This document shows positions 27,769 to 37,113 of a stretch of 64,000 nucleotides of DNA, in pieces. The position numbers and the translations under genes are program-made. Under the pieces are notes generated by a model. It was not told the DNA's origin and did not search any database. It worked only from the letters and a program-made list of their open reading frames with translations. The number at the start of each line of letters is the position of its first letter. Positions within the stretch are counted from its first letter, which is position 1. This DNA comes from Marinoscillum pacificum. GTDB lineage: Bacteria > Bacteroidota > Bacteroidia > Cytophagales > Cyclobacteriaceae. The DNA lies in NCBI RefSeq assembly GCF_024714495.1, contig NZ_JAMZMJ010000004.1, forward strand, positions 248,001 through 312,000, read 5' to 3'.

Positions 27769-28799
27769 AAGGTCTTTGGTAAAACTACTTCTGTTAATAC
27801 AGTCTTTTTATTTTCATTTACTATGCGAAAAGAGGCTTGATCACCATAGATCAACTCCAATCTTTTCATGGTATTACTGATCCCGAAACCAGTGCCGGTA
27901 GCCGGTTGTCCATCGACATATTGACCAGCATTTCGAATTTGTATTAGCAACCTGTCGTCTTCCACCTTGGAATGAACTTCAACCATTCCTCCGTTTCTCA
28001 AAGTAGAGATACCGTGTTTGATACCATTCTCCACTAGTGTCTGGATCATCAAAGGTGGAATCAAGTAGTGAAGTGAATGATTATCGATATCGAACTTTGT
28101 CTTCAAACGCTCTTCGTAGCGAATAGTTTCAAGAGCCAGGTAATCCTTTACCATTTCCAACTCCTCAGAGAAGGTGACCATTCGCTGACGATCTACTGTT
28201 AAAGAGTTTCTCAATATATTCGATAACTGCGTAATCGCACTTTTTGATTTTATTGGATCTTCATCTACCAAGGCTCTGATACTATTTAAGGCATTGAATA
28301 TGAAGTGTGGATTTAGCTGCGATCTGAGGTTTCGCAATTCTATCTCCTTTGCGGCAGCTTCGTATTTGAGAGACTTATTGTACCGCTCAAAATAATGGAA
28401 CGTCAAATAAATCATACTCCACAAAATATAAACTACAGCAGTCCCGATAATGTTAAAAATGACTGTCTTTGGTAGAAAATCATTGGATGTGAGCTCACCA
28501 GCGAAAAAAGCATAGAGTAACAACACTGAAAAGTTCAGTGAACTTAGCAATAAAATCAATGCTGAAATCCGAGGTGTCAGGCGAGCAATACTATAGTTTA
28601 GCCAACCAAAATTCACCAAGATGTACCTCAAGAAATGTGTTGAGAGCAGGTAGAATCCCATTTGAGTAAACTCACCTATAATGTGAGTCAAATCGATACC
28701 CGGAGTTGATCTGGCACTTGCGTATAGAGCAAGTTGCAATCCCCCATAAAGGGACCAACCACCTATTTGACACACCCAATATATCAGCCTCTTATTCAT
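27765..28799 (-). CDS. LytS-type sensor histidine kinase
   Basis: This 344-residue protein has four transmembrane helices in the first 130 residues, then the His_kinase domain with phospho-acceptor histidine in LRSQLNPHFIFNALNSIRAL and an ATPase domain with N-box QTLVENGIKHGI and GTGFGISNTMKRL. There is no extracellular sensor domain, so the signal is probably sensed in the membrane. It pairs with the LytTR regulator. Upstream, after 79 bases, lies uvrA on the same strand. Confidence 0.94.
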   Translation of the reverse strand: MNKRLIYWVCQIGGWSLYGGLQLALYASARSTPGIDLTHIIGEFTQMGFYLLSTHFLRYILVNFGWLNYSIARLTPRISALILLLSSLNFSVLLLYAFFAGELTSNDFLPKTVIFNIIGTAVVYILWSMIYLTFHYFERYNKSLKYEAAAKEIELRNLRSQLNPHFIFNALNSIRALVDEDPIKSKSAITQLSNILRNSLTVDRQRMVTFSEELEMVKDYLALETIRYEERLKTKFDIDNHSLHYLIPPLMIQTLVENGIKHGISTLRNGGMVEVHSKVEDDRLLIQIRNAGQYVDGQPATGTGFGISNTMKRLELIYGDQASFRIVNENKKTVLTEVVLPKTL

Positions 28800-28878
28800 C
28801 CAATCCTGACCTCCGAGGCCAAAACAACTAAATTATTCTCAATGGCCGTAAATATGAATCAAAATATTGGTTAAAAAG

Positions 28879-31734
28879 CTACTTCAATTCGTCAACGAGA
28901 AATTTTGCTGTGTGACTGATCTTCACTTTAGCCACTTCTTCTGGTGTACCCGAAGCAATAATCTGACCTCCGCCTTCTCCACCTTCCGGTCCAATGTCTA
29001 CAATATGGTCAGCGACTTTGATCACATCCAGGTTGTGCTCAATGATCAATACGGTGTTTCCTTTAGTTACCAGCTTTTGAACTACTTCTAGCAAATGTTG
29101 AATGTCCTGAAAGTGTAACCCTGTAGTTGGCTCATCCAATATGTAGAATGTCTGACCCGTATCACGCTTCGAAAGCTCCGTAGCCAATTTTACGCGTTGG
29201 GCTTCTCCTCCAGAAAGTGTAGTAGCGTGCTGACCCAATGAGATATAGCCTAACCCAACTTCGTTGAGTGTTTCAATCTTTTTTAAGATCTTAGGTTGAT
29301 TCTCAAAAAACTCTACAGCTTGCTCCACTGTCATATCGAGAACATCAGAGATCGACTTACCTTTAAACCTGACTTCCAGTGTTTCTCTATTGTATCGTTT
29401 GCCCTTACACGTTTCGCATGGTACGTGAACATCTGGAAGGAAATCCATTTCAATCACGCGCATTCCTCCTCCCTGGCAAGTTTCGCATCTTCCACCTTTT
29501 ACGTTGAAAGAGAATCGACCTGGTTTGTATCCTCGAATTTTCGCCTCTGGAAGCTCTGAGAATAGCGATCTGATGTCTGTGAAAACACCAGTATATGTTG
29601 CTGGATTGGATCTTGGAGTACGACCAATAGGTGACTGATCTACTTCGATCACCTTATCGATATGTTCCAAACCTGTTAATTTCTTATAAGGAAGTGCTTC
29701 AGCTCTTGACTTGTAAAAATGCTTTCTTAAGATTGGGTAGAGAGTTTCATGAATCAAAGAAGACTTTCCGCTACCCGATACTCCAGTAACGCATGTCAAA
29801 GCACCGAGAGGCAGCTTTAGATTAACACTTTTCAAGTTGTGTCCAGTTGCACCTTTTAGTTCTAAGAAGTCACCGTTTCCTTTGCGACGCTCTTTTGGAA
29901 CTGCAATTTGAAGTTTGCCAGTCAGGTAATCTGAGGTGAGTGATTTATTCTTGATGAAATCTTTTGGCTTTTCTGCAGCCATGATGTGACCACCATGACG
30001 TCCTGCTCCTGGACCGATATCTACTATAAAGTCAGACTCCAACATCATGTCCTTGTCGTGCTCTACAACAATGACCGTATTACCAAGATCTCTCAAGTCT
30101 TTCAGTGCCTGAATCAACTTCACATTATCACGCTGATGCAAACCGATACTCGGCTCATCTAGAATGTACAGTACATTCACAAGTTGAGTACCGATCTGGG
30201 TAGCCAATCGAATGCGTTGCGCTTCACCACCAGACAAGGTTCTCAGCGGTCGGTTCAAGCTGAGATAATTCAATCCCACATCTAGAAGGAATCCAATTCT
30301 CTTGCGAATCTCTTTCAGAACCTCCGCAGCAATCACGTTTTGGCGTTCAGTCATGCGATCTTCTACACCTTCAAACCACTCTGCGAGTTTGTTAATATTT
30401 AGCTCGGCTAACTCACCAATATGGGTTTCATCGATTTTGAAATGCAACGACTCCTTCTTCAATCGATAGCCATTACAATCAGGACAAGTAGCTACATCAG
30501 TGAATTCTTCAACCCACTGACGAATTTTATCACTTCCAGCATCTTTCTGTTTTTCTAAAAACTTAATAATGCCTTCAAACTTAGTGTTCCAGTCAGTCCC
30601 CGGATATTTCACCGAACTGACTGCTACCGGCACCTCATCTCCATAAAGTAGCACATCCATGATTTTATCTGGAATATCCTTAATAGGAGTGGTGAGGTTG
30701 ACTTTATTTCTTTTGAGGATAGCTTCAATTTTCTTGAAGATCCATATATCACGATATTCACCAAGCGGAGCTATTCCTCCTCTGCTGATAGACAGACTCG
30801 GATCTGGAATAACTGAGTCTCTTGATATTTCTTCTATTACACCAAGACCATTACATGTCTGGCAAGCTCCGTACGGACTATTAAAAGAAAAGGTATTTGG
30901 TGCAGGCTCGTCATAAGACAAACCAGACTCTGGATCCATCAAATACTTAGAAAAGTGAGCTGTTTCACCGTCCTGATCCTGAACCATCAAAATCCCATTT
31001 GCCTGTTTAAACGCAGCCTGTATGGACTGACGAATTCGCTTTTCATCCGATTCTTTGACGATGATACGATCGACAACAATTTCAATATCGTGTGTCTTGT
31101 ATCGATCTACCTGCATCTTAGGCAGTAGCTCCTGGATTTCACCATTTACACGCACCTTGGTAAATCCAAGTTTTCTGATCTGAACGAATAGTTCTCTGTA
31201 ATGCCCTTTACGACCTTTTACCACTGGCGCCAGAACGATGAGTTTCTGTCCGTCGTAGGTTTTGAGAATATGTTCTAGAATTTGGTCTTCGGACTGCTTG
31301 ACCATTTTCTTACCAGAGATGTAAGAATACGCTTCTCCAGCCCTAGCATACAGCAATCTCAAAAAGTCATAAATCTCAGTTACCGTACCTACAGTAGATC
31401 GGGGATTTCGTGAAGTCGTTTTTTGCTCAATGGATATTACCGGACTTAGACCATTGATTTTGTCTACATCCGGTCGTTCCATATCACCAATGAACGCTCG
31501 AGCATATGCAGAGAAGCTCTCCATATACCGTCTTTGCCCTTCGGCATAGATGGTGTCAAATGCCAAAGAAGACTTTCCACTCCCACTAATCCCGGTGATC
31601 ACCACCATTTGATTTCTAGGAATGGTCAGATTTACCTCCTTCAGGTTATGCTCTCTGGCACCAAATATTTCTATGGATTGCTGTTTTTCTACTGAACCGC
31701 TTTTGCGACTCACTTCCGCATTTGCCACTGTCAT
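28879..31734 (-). CDS. uvrA: UvrABC excinuclease subunit A
   Basis: This 951-residue damage-sensing ATPase of nucleotide excision repair carries two ABC modules, each with a Walker A motif (GISGSGKSSLAFDTIYAEG near the start and GVSGSGKSSLIHETLYP in the second half) and LSGGEAQR signatures. Zinc-binding cysteine pairs CPDCNG and CETCQGGG...CETCKG are intact. The first about 20 residues before SIEIFGAREHNLKEVNL are not conserved, so an internal start is possible. It follows the LOG-family gene by 22 bases. Confidence 0.96.
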   Translation of the reverse strand: MTVANAEVSRKSGSVEKQQSIEIFGAREHNLKEVNLTIPRNQMVVITGISGSGKSSLAFDTIYAEGQRRYMESFSAYARAFIGDMERPDVDKINGLSPVISIEQKTTSRNPRSTVGTVTEIYDFLRLLYARAGEAYSYISGKKMVKQSEDQILEHILKTYDGQKLIVLAPVVKGRKGHYRELFVQIRKLGFTKVRVNGEIQELLPKMQVDRYKTHDIEIVVDRIIVKESDEKRIRQSIQAAFKQANGILMVQDQDGETAHFSKYLMDPESGLSYDEPAPNTFSFNSPYGACQTCNGLGVIEEISRDSVIPDPSLSISRGGIAPLGEYRDIWIFKKIEAILKRNKVNLTTPIKDIPDKIMDVLLYGDEVPVAVSSVKYPGTDWNTKFEGIIKFLEKQKDAGSDKIRQWVEEFTDVATCPDCNGYRLKKESLHFKIDETHIGELAELNINKLAEWFEGVEDRMTERQNVIAAEVLKEIRKRIGFLLDVGLNYLSLNRPLRTLSGGEAQRIRLATQIGTQLVNVLYILDEPSIGLHQRDNVKLIQALKDLRDLGNTVIVVEHDKDMMLESDFIVDIGPGAGRHGGHIMAAEKPKDFIKNKSLTSDYLTGKLQIAVPKERRKGNGDFLELKGATGHNLKSVNLKLPLGALTCVTGVSGSGKSSLIHETLYPILRKHFYKSRAEALPYKKLTGLEHIDKVIEVDQSPIGRTPRSNPATYTGVFTDIRSLFSELPEAKIRGYKPGRFSFNVKGGRCETCQGGGMRVIEMDFLPDVHVPCETCKGKRYNRETLEVRFKGKSISDVLDMTVEQAVEFFENQPKILKKIETLNEVGLGYISLGQHATTLSGGEAQRVKLATELSKRDTGQTFYILDEPTTGLHFQDIQHLLEVVQKLVTKGNTVLIIEHNLDVIKVADHIVDIGPEGGEGGGQIIASGTPEEVAKVKISHTAKFLVDELK

Positions 31735-31756
31735 TCTATCCTTTTCTAATATGCTC

Positions 31757-32479
31757 TTAGAAGTTCGGACTCAATAGGTACTTGTTGTAGAAGTCATCAA
31801 TTTCATGAACTGCTTCTTCAGCTGTATCTACTAACTTGAATAAATCAAGGTCCGATTCATTTATGTTTTTCTCTGCAAGCAATACATTTTTGACCCATTC
31901 GAATAGTCCGCTCCAATATTCCCTACCTACCAGTACAATTGGAAACTGACCAATCTTTTTCGTCTGAATCAATGTAATCGCTTCAAAAAGTTCATCTAGT
32001 GTTCCAAAACCTCCCGGCATAACAATGAATCCCTGAGAATATTTTACGAACATGACCTTCCTCACAAAGAAGTAGTCAAAATTAATGAGTTTGTCTTGAT
32101 CTATGTAAATGTTATTGTGTTGCTCGAAAGGTAAATCAATATTTAATCCTACTGACTTTCCTCCTTGCTTATGAGCACCACGGTTACCAGCCTCCATGAT
32201 ACCTGGGCCACCTCCGGTGATTACCCCGTATCCATGACGAACAAGTCTGGCGGCAATATCTTCTGCCATTTTAAAATATTTGTGATCTTCTTTGGTTCTT
32301 GCAGATCCAAAAATAGACACACAAGGACCGATTTTGGCCAGTTTTTCAAATCCTTCTACAAATTCGGACATGATTTTAAAAATGGCCCAAGAGTCAGAAC
32401 TTTTAATCTCATTCCAATCCTTATCCTTAAAGGCGTCAATGATTTTCTCCTCCTCGTTGTTTGCTTGTTTTTCTGACAT
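31757..32479 (-). CDS. LOG-family protein (TIGR00730, nucleotide phosphoribohydrolase-like)
   Basis: This 240-residue Rossmann-fold protein carries the family motifs GGGPGIMEAGNRGA and PGGFGTLDELFEA (PGGxGTxxE). The family includes cytokinin-activating phosphoribohydrolases and bacterial nucleotide 5'-monophosphate nucleosidases that release ribose 5-phosphate. The active-site arginine and glutamate of the second motif are present. The substrate in bacteria of this group is not settled. It lies between the TIGR01777 epimerase and uvrA. Confidence 0.9.
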   Translation of the reverse strand: MSEKQANNEEEKIIDAFKDKDWNEIKSSDSWAIFKIMSEFVEGFEKLAKIGPCVSIFGSARTKEDHKYFKMAEDIAARLVRHGYGVITGGGPGIMEAGNRGAHKQGGKSVGLNIDLPFEQHNNIYIDQDKLINFDYFFVRKVMFVKYSQGFIVMPGGFGTLDELFEAITLIQTKKIGQFPIVLVGREYWSGLFEWVKNVLLAEKNINESDLDLFKLVDTAEEAVHEIDDFYNKYLLSPNF

Positions 32480-32540
32480 AAAAATGCATTAAGGTTAATA
32501 ATGTTGGCTTTAAGATAATCCCTTTTCTGCGATTCTGTGA

Positions 32541-33440
32541 TCAACAAAGGATATCCTTAACCGCAGCATCAACCTGCGTAAACTTATACGTAAAGCCCGT
32601 GGACTGAATTTTATCAGAGAGGACGTAGTTTCCTCCTAAAACCATTTGTGCCATTTCTCCCAGCATGGATTTCATCACAAACGCAGGAACGTTTGGTAAA
32701 ATCAATGGTCTTTTCAATGCTTTGGCCAGCGATTTGGTTAATGCCTCATTTGTTACGGGATTTGGTGCTGTAGCGTTGTATGTTCCCTCCAATTTATTTT
32801 CAAGAACTTGTCTGAAGATAGCACAGAGATCGTAAATATGAATCCAACTCATGTATTGGTCTCCAGAACCCAATGGAGCACCCGCAAAAAGCTTAACTGG
32901 TTTGGCAATTTCCTTTAAAGCACCACCTTCTTTAGCCAAAACAACACCAACTCTGACTTTAGCTACTGACGTAAATTCTTCTAAGGTATCTGCCTCGGCT
33001 TCCCAGAGTTTTACTACATGAGCCAGGTAATCATTGCCAGGTTTAGATTCTTCAGTTAGTTCTGCTGCTCCTGTATCCATACCATAATAGCCAATTGCAC
33101 TTGCACTGATGAATGATTTCAATTTGACCTGTTGCTTCTCTATTTGAGACTTAAGGAGTTTGATAGACTCTACACGGCTATCGATTATTACTTTTTTTCT
33201 TTGCTTGGTCCATCTTTTATTAGCCACTCCCGCTCCAGCAAGATGAATGACGTAATCTGCACCATCAAGCGCGTTGGGATCAATGTATTTTTTGCCGATA
33301 TTCCACTCGAAAGTAGGATACTCGGCAGAAGAATCTGGCGTTCTACTTAAGTGAACCACTTCGTGATTGTTTTTGGAAAGCATTTTGCTTAGATAACTAC
33401 CAACAAGTCCGGTTCCTCCGGTGATTACTATTTTTGCCAT
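32541..33440 (-). CDS. TIGR01777-family NAD(P)-dependent epimerase
   Basis: This 299-residue extended SDR protein has the cofactor motif ITGGTGLVGSYLSK at the N-terminus, the sequence VIHLAGAGVANKRW and active-site-like SASAIGYYGMDTG (YxxxK-related region altered). The C-terminal DUF1731-type tail with ALKRPLILPNVPAFVMKSMLGE marks the TIGR01777 group (YfcH-like). The substrate is not known. It is divergent from the secreted-protein gene at 33455, and 61 bases separate it from the LOG gene downstream. Confidence 0.9.
   Translation of the reverse strand: MAKIVITGGTGLVGSYLSKMLSKNNHEVVHLSRTPDSSAEYPTFEWNIGKKYIDPNALDGADYVIHLAGAGVANKRWTKQRKKVIIDSRVESIKLLKSQIEKQQVKLKSFISASAIGYYGMDTGAAELTEESKPGNDYLAHVVKLWEAEADTLEEFTSVAKVRVGVVLAKEGGALKEIAKPVKLFAGAPLGSGDQYMSWIHIYDLCAIFRQVLENKLEGTYNATAPNPVTNEALTKSLAKALKRPLILPNVPAFVMKSMLGEMAQMVLGGNYVLSDKIQSTGFTYKFTQVDAAVKDILC
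33429..33436 (+). promoter_or_regulatory. Promoter -7 box for the 195-residue secreted protein gene
   Basis: TATTTTTG is an exact TAnnTTTG match, 18 bases before the ATG at 33455. It overlaps the first codons of the divergent epimerase gene. No -33 TTG is seen at the expected spacing. Confidence 0.35.
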
Positions 33441-33454
33441 ACTAAGAATAACAT

Positions 33455-34042
33455 ATGACTAAGCGAATCCTCTTTTTTTATGTGCTTTTTTTTATTGGAT
33501 GGCTCAGCTATTCACAAGAATTTGATCCAAGAATAGAAAAATCAACGCTAACTATCAATCATAAAGCCAGAGAAGGCTATCAATCTAGATTTGGTATATC
33601 AGCTAAAAAGCTAGAAAGAGCCTGGTGGAGCTACAGCAGAGAGTTTGGTAGACCGCTGAATATGAAAGGTTATTATCAGGTAACTATTCCGAGTCATCTC
33701 AATAGTGGCAATGTAGACTTGGTATTACTGAGTAAATCACTGGCAAATAAGAAAGGAAGCACTTTTTTCTTGACGATAGATGAGCAAGGGATTCCTAAAG
33801 ACAAAAAGTCTGCCTATATGAATCAGGTCAAAGTGATCTTGCAGACGTTTAAGGTCAACTACTTTGTAAGCGAGCTTAGTGAAAAGCTAGAAGACCTGGA
33901 AGACCGAGCAGCAACAGTTAGTAAACGAGTAGCTAAATCTTCTGGCAACTCGAAGCAGAAACATATCAATCAAATGCAGAAACTGGAAGAAGAAATAGAA
34001 GTCATCAAGCAACAGCTTACGGAAGTTAATGACGCTTATTGA
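33455..34042 (+). CDS. Secreted protein with C-terminal coiled coil, function unknown
   Basis: This 195-residue protein has a signal peptide (TKRILFFYVLFFIGWLSYSQ). A mixed domain of about 110 residues follows, with the segment ERAWWSYSREFGRPLNMKGYY and a hydrophobic strand VDLVLLSKSLA. The last about 55 residues form a charged coiled coil (LSEKLEDLEDRAATVSKRVA and KLEEEIEVIKQQLTEV). It looks like a small periplasmic protein typical of Bacteroidota with no assigned role. It ends 30 bases before a bidirectional terminator that faces the TonB receptor gene. Confidence 0.7.
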   Translation: MTKRILFFYVLFFIGWLSYSQEFDPRIEKSTLTINHKAREGYQSRFGISAKKLERAWWSYSREFGRPLNMKGYYQVTIPSHLNSGNVDLVLLSKSLANKKGSTFFLTIDEQGIPKDKKSAYMNQVKVILQTFKVNYFVSELSEKLEDLEDRAATVSKRVAKSSGNSKQKHINQMQKLEEEIEVIKQQLTEVNDAY

Positions 34043-34075
34043 TTCTTCTACTCTCAACTGTAAAGCATAAAAAAA

Positions 34076-34093
34076 GGCCCGATAAATCGGGCC
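34076..34093 (-). terminator. Bidirectional terminator between the secreted protein and TonB receptor genes
   Basis: GGCCCGAT pairs with ATCGGGCC (34086-34093) around a 2-base loop, so the closing AT pairs are probably open. On the minus strand it is followed by TTTTTTTATG, giving a good terminator for the TonB receptor gene. Confidence 0.8.
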
Positions 34094-34126
34094 CTAATTC
34101 ATTTTAAATGTAATGAAGATGAGAAT

Positions 34127-36913
34127 TTAAAATGAATAGCTATAAGACACTGTAAACGTTGTGCCTGGATTTCTTAGTGAGAACAATTCTGAATCAGACT
34201 CTGTGCGGTAACGCAACTCATTGTCATCGTTTAGAATGTTCTGGATTCTTAAGCTCAAAGACTGATTGTTGTCTTTACCAAAGTTTCTTGAACCTTTGAA
34301 ATTTAAGCTATGGAAAGGGCTAGTGTAAACTTCTGGTACTATAGATGCACTTACGTAAGTCAATGTTTCACCCTGTACGTTGTACGATAGGTTTGCTGAC
34401 CAATCTTGCTCAGTAGTTTCATAGCTCAAGTTAGCGTTGATAGAGAAAGGAGCTTGCATACTCATATTTCTATATCTCTCAACACCGTTTTCAGATCCCT
34501 TGAAGTTCACCTCACTTTGGTACTCATTTTGACCAGTTTCACTTACCGTAACGGTAGTTCTGTCTACTCTGGAGATGGTGTACGTGAAGTTACCACCTAC
34601 TGAAAGTGTTCCTGCCGGTGTGTTCCACAAGTTTTTAGAACCTTCCAACTCTGCACCATATGCCACTGCGCTACCAACGTTTCTTGGAGTCACCTGATTA
34701 GGAGCAACCTCGAATGCTACAATTGCAATGTGGTTTGTGAAATCCTTGAAGAACAAAGACGCCGCAATTTTCTCACCTGGTCTGAAAAAGTTTTCCCATC
34801 TAACGTCGTAGTTAAGAATCTCAGCTTGTTTCGTATCAATGTTACCAATGAACCAAATACCAGTAATTGGGTCAACGATGAACGCTTCTGATTTTTCTTT
34901 GAATGAAGGTCTTGCTAAAGTCTTTGTAAATGACCCTCTAAGGTTCATTGTTTCACTTAGTGAATAGATTAAGCTTAATGAAGGCAAGAAGTTAGTCTCG
35001 TTAAGTGTCTCTTGATCTGTCACTTTCTCTTCAATTCCATTGTCTTGCTCAATGATTCCTGTGTAGTTCATTTTTACACTCTCCATTCTCACTCCGTAAA
35101 CCGACTTCAATCTTTCGCCAATTCTCATTTCGTTCATAGCATAAGCAGCGAACAATGTTTGAGTACCATCATAAGCATTGCTTTCATCTGTTGCATTCTG
35201 AATGTATAGGCCATTAGTTCTACTATCACTGATAATGAACTGAGATAGATCATTAGGATCTGTAGAGTTTACGTTACTAGCAGAAAGGTTGCCATAAGCG
35301 TAGTTGTAAACATCAAATTCTCTTGCTCTGAAAGACCCCAGTCCACCGAATTTCAATTTGTTGTTTTCGTTTGCTTCAAATTCCACATCAACTTTGAAGT
35401 TCTCGTTTACTTCAGAAAGCTCTCTCCAGAATCTGTTCATCAAACCACCGTTTCTGAATCCTAATTGGCCATCATCTTCGTTGATTGCAGTTTCTCTATA
35501 ATCAGGCTCATATTGGCTTGACAAGATGAAGGAATTCGTCCAGTTCAATCTTACATCACCAATTTGGTGCTTACCGTAAGTAATGTTGTTGAACATGTTT
35601 CTTTGAGTATAAGTCAAAATATCATTATACAAGAAAGTAGGGTTGTTCAACGCCGTGTTTCTTCTAGTTCTTTTTACAGCTGAAGTAACACCATTCTGAA
35701 TGTTCAAGAAGGTAGTACCGATTGTTGTGTTTGCAGACTTAGCAGCGATAGACGCTAGACCACTCCACAATACTTCATTTTGAGAAAGATCACCTTTTGC
35801 TGTATAATCTCTAACCAAACCAATGCCGGAACCAATTGCGTTTCTTTCGTATTGTCTTCTTTCGAAATCCTGGAAATAACTGTTTCTATTTCTGTAAGTG
35901 AATAGTGCATTGTAACCCCAGGTCAATTTCTTCCCAACCAATTGATTTCTGTGAGAAAATGATAAGCTACTGTTCATGAAGTTGCTACCTCTCTCAGCCC
36001 CAAGAGTTGGATCAAACAAACTTGTAGTTTCATTATCCTGTTGCAGTCTTGTTTTTGGAGTAACAGGCAAGTCTCTAGCGCCATTGTCAAATCCTAACCA
36101 ATCTGTAGAAGATCCTTTATATGAAAGCGCATTGGAATTAAAATGCATTGATGGGTTGTACCCCAAACTCATTGAAATAGAAGTGTTTTTCTTTTCAGGA
36201 AATGCTTTTGTTTGAATATCAATTAATCCACCTGTGAATGAACCTGGTAGATCTGGTGTGAATGTTTTGTATACTAATACGTTTTCAAGAATTCCTGTTG
36301 GAAAAATGTCTATTTGAACGTCATTTCTATCTGGATCAATACCAGGGATCACCATACCATTAACTGATGTTAGTGTATATCTATCACCAAGACCTCTTAC
36401 ATAAACATATTTGTCACCTTGTACAGAAACCCCAGTAACACGCTTCATTGCAGAAGAAAGGTTGCTATCACCTACTTTTCTGAAAGTAGAAGCAGAAATT
36501 CCATCCAATGTATTCACCGATTTTTTCTGAACAAGCATTACTCCAAATTCATTGTCCTTAGCCACTGTAGCTGTTACAACAACTTCACCTAGCTGCTGCA
36601 CATCTTCTTTCATTACCACATCTAGAATGGTTGGCTCGTTCGCCTTCACCTCAACGCCTTCTAATACGATAGACTGGAATGAAACCGACTGAAATATAAT
36701 GTTGTGAGTACCTACCGGAAGCTTTAAAGAATAGTTTCCGTCAAAATCTGTAGATGTACCAGTGATGGTACCTTGTTTTACGATGGTTGCACCGAATAGT
36801 GGTTCTCCTGTGGCTTCCTCTAGCACCTTTCCTCGGATAAAGCCCTCCTGTGCATAGGAATATGCAGCAGCAATTGCCACGATTAATGTTAATACCGTTT
36901 TTCTCATCTTCAA
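34127..36913 (-). CDS. TonB-dependent outer membrane receptor
   Basis: This 928-residue receptor has a signal peptide (TVLTLIVAIAAAYSYAQ), a CarboxypepD-reg-like domain (GKVLEEATGEPLFGATIVKQ), a plug domain with VYVRGLGDRYTLTSVNGM and FTGGLIDIQTKAFPE, then a beta-barrel ending in the expected aromatic terminus SYSF. No SusD partner is adjacent, so it is not a SusCD glycan system. The gene upstream encodes a beta-helix lipoprotein, and the two are probably functionally linked. It has its own -7 box at 36927-36934, with only a short leader. Substrate unknown. Confidence 0.92.
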   Translation of the reverse strand: MKMRKTVLTLIVAIAAAYSYAQEGFIRGKVLEEATGEPLFGATIVKQGTITGTSTDFDGNYSLKLPVGTHNIIFQSVSFQSIVLEGVEVKANEPTILDVVMKEDVQQLGEVVVTATVAKDNEFGVMLVQKKSVNTLDGISASTFRKVGDSNLSSAMKRVTGVSVQGDKYVYVRGLGDRYTLTSVNGMVIPGIDPDRNDVQIDIFPTGILENVLVYKTFTPDLPGSFTGGLIDIQTKAFPEKKNTSISMSLGYNPSMHFNSNALSYKGSSTDWLGFDNGARDLPVTPKTRLQQDNETTSLFDPTLGAERGSNFMNSSLSFSHRNQLVGKKLTWGYNALFTYRNRNSYFQDFERRQYERNAIGSGIGLVRDYTAKGDLSQNEVLWSGLASIAAKSANTTIGTTFLNIQNGVTSAVKRTRRNTALNNPTFLYNDILTYTQRNMFNNITYGKHQIGDVRLNWTNSFILSSQYEPDYRETAINEDDGQLGFRNGGLMNRFWRELSEVNENFKVDVEFEANENNKLKFGGLGSFRAREFDVYNYAYGNLSASNVNSTDPNDLSQFIISDSRTNGLYIQNATDESNAYDGTQTLFAAYAMNEMRIGERLKSVYGVRMESVKMNYTGIIEQDNGIEEKVTDQETLNETNFLPSLSLIYSLSETMNLRGSFTKTLARPSFKEKSEAFIVDPITGIWFIGNIDTKQAEILNYDVRWENFFRPGEKIAASLFFKDFTNHIAIVAFEVAPNQVTPRNVGSAVAYGAELEGSKNLWNTPAGTLSVGGNFTYTISRVDRTTVTVSETGQNEYQSEVNFKGSENGVERYRNMSMQAPFSINANLSYETTEQDWSANLSYNVQGETLTYVSASIVPEVYTSPFHSLNFKGSRNFGKDNNQSLSLRIQNILNDDNELRYRTESDSELFSLRNPGTTFTVSYSYSF

Positions 36914-36926
36914 ATAAAAATTTGTG

Positions 36927-36934
36927 CAAAAGTA
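36927..36934 (-). promoter_or_regulatory. Promoter -7 box for the TonB receptor gene
   Basis: On the minus strand TACTTTTG followed by CA is a perfect TAnnTTTGCA box, 14 bases before the annotated ATG. Candidate -33 TTGs occur at spacers of 16 and 24 bases. If used, the leader is under 10 bases and the second ATG (MRKTVLT) is an equally good start. Confidence 0.45.
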
Positions 36935-37062
36935 GATTTAGCAGAATTCACAAGCATGCAAGAAAACTTTATGCTTTAATTATGAAATTATCTTTGGAGT
37001 GACTGATCTATTAACATTTGGTTAATAAATATCATAATAGGTTTACACAGCCTAAAAACAAA

Positions 37063-37090
37063 AAAGCACCCGCCGTTAGGCAAGTGCTTT
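37063..37090 (-). terminator. Terminator of the beta-helix lipoprotein gene
   Basis: AAAGCAC pairs with GTGCTTT, with an inner GCC/GGC stem and small internal bulges. On the minus strand the hairpin is followed by TTTTGTTTTTAGG. It separates the lipoprotein gene from the TonB receptor gene, so both are probably independent units. Confidence 0.7.
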
Positions 37091-37113
37091 ATGAAAAATA
37101 CTACTTAGTATTC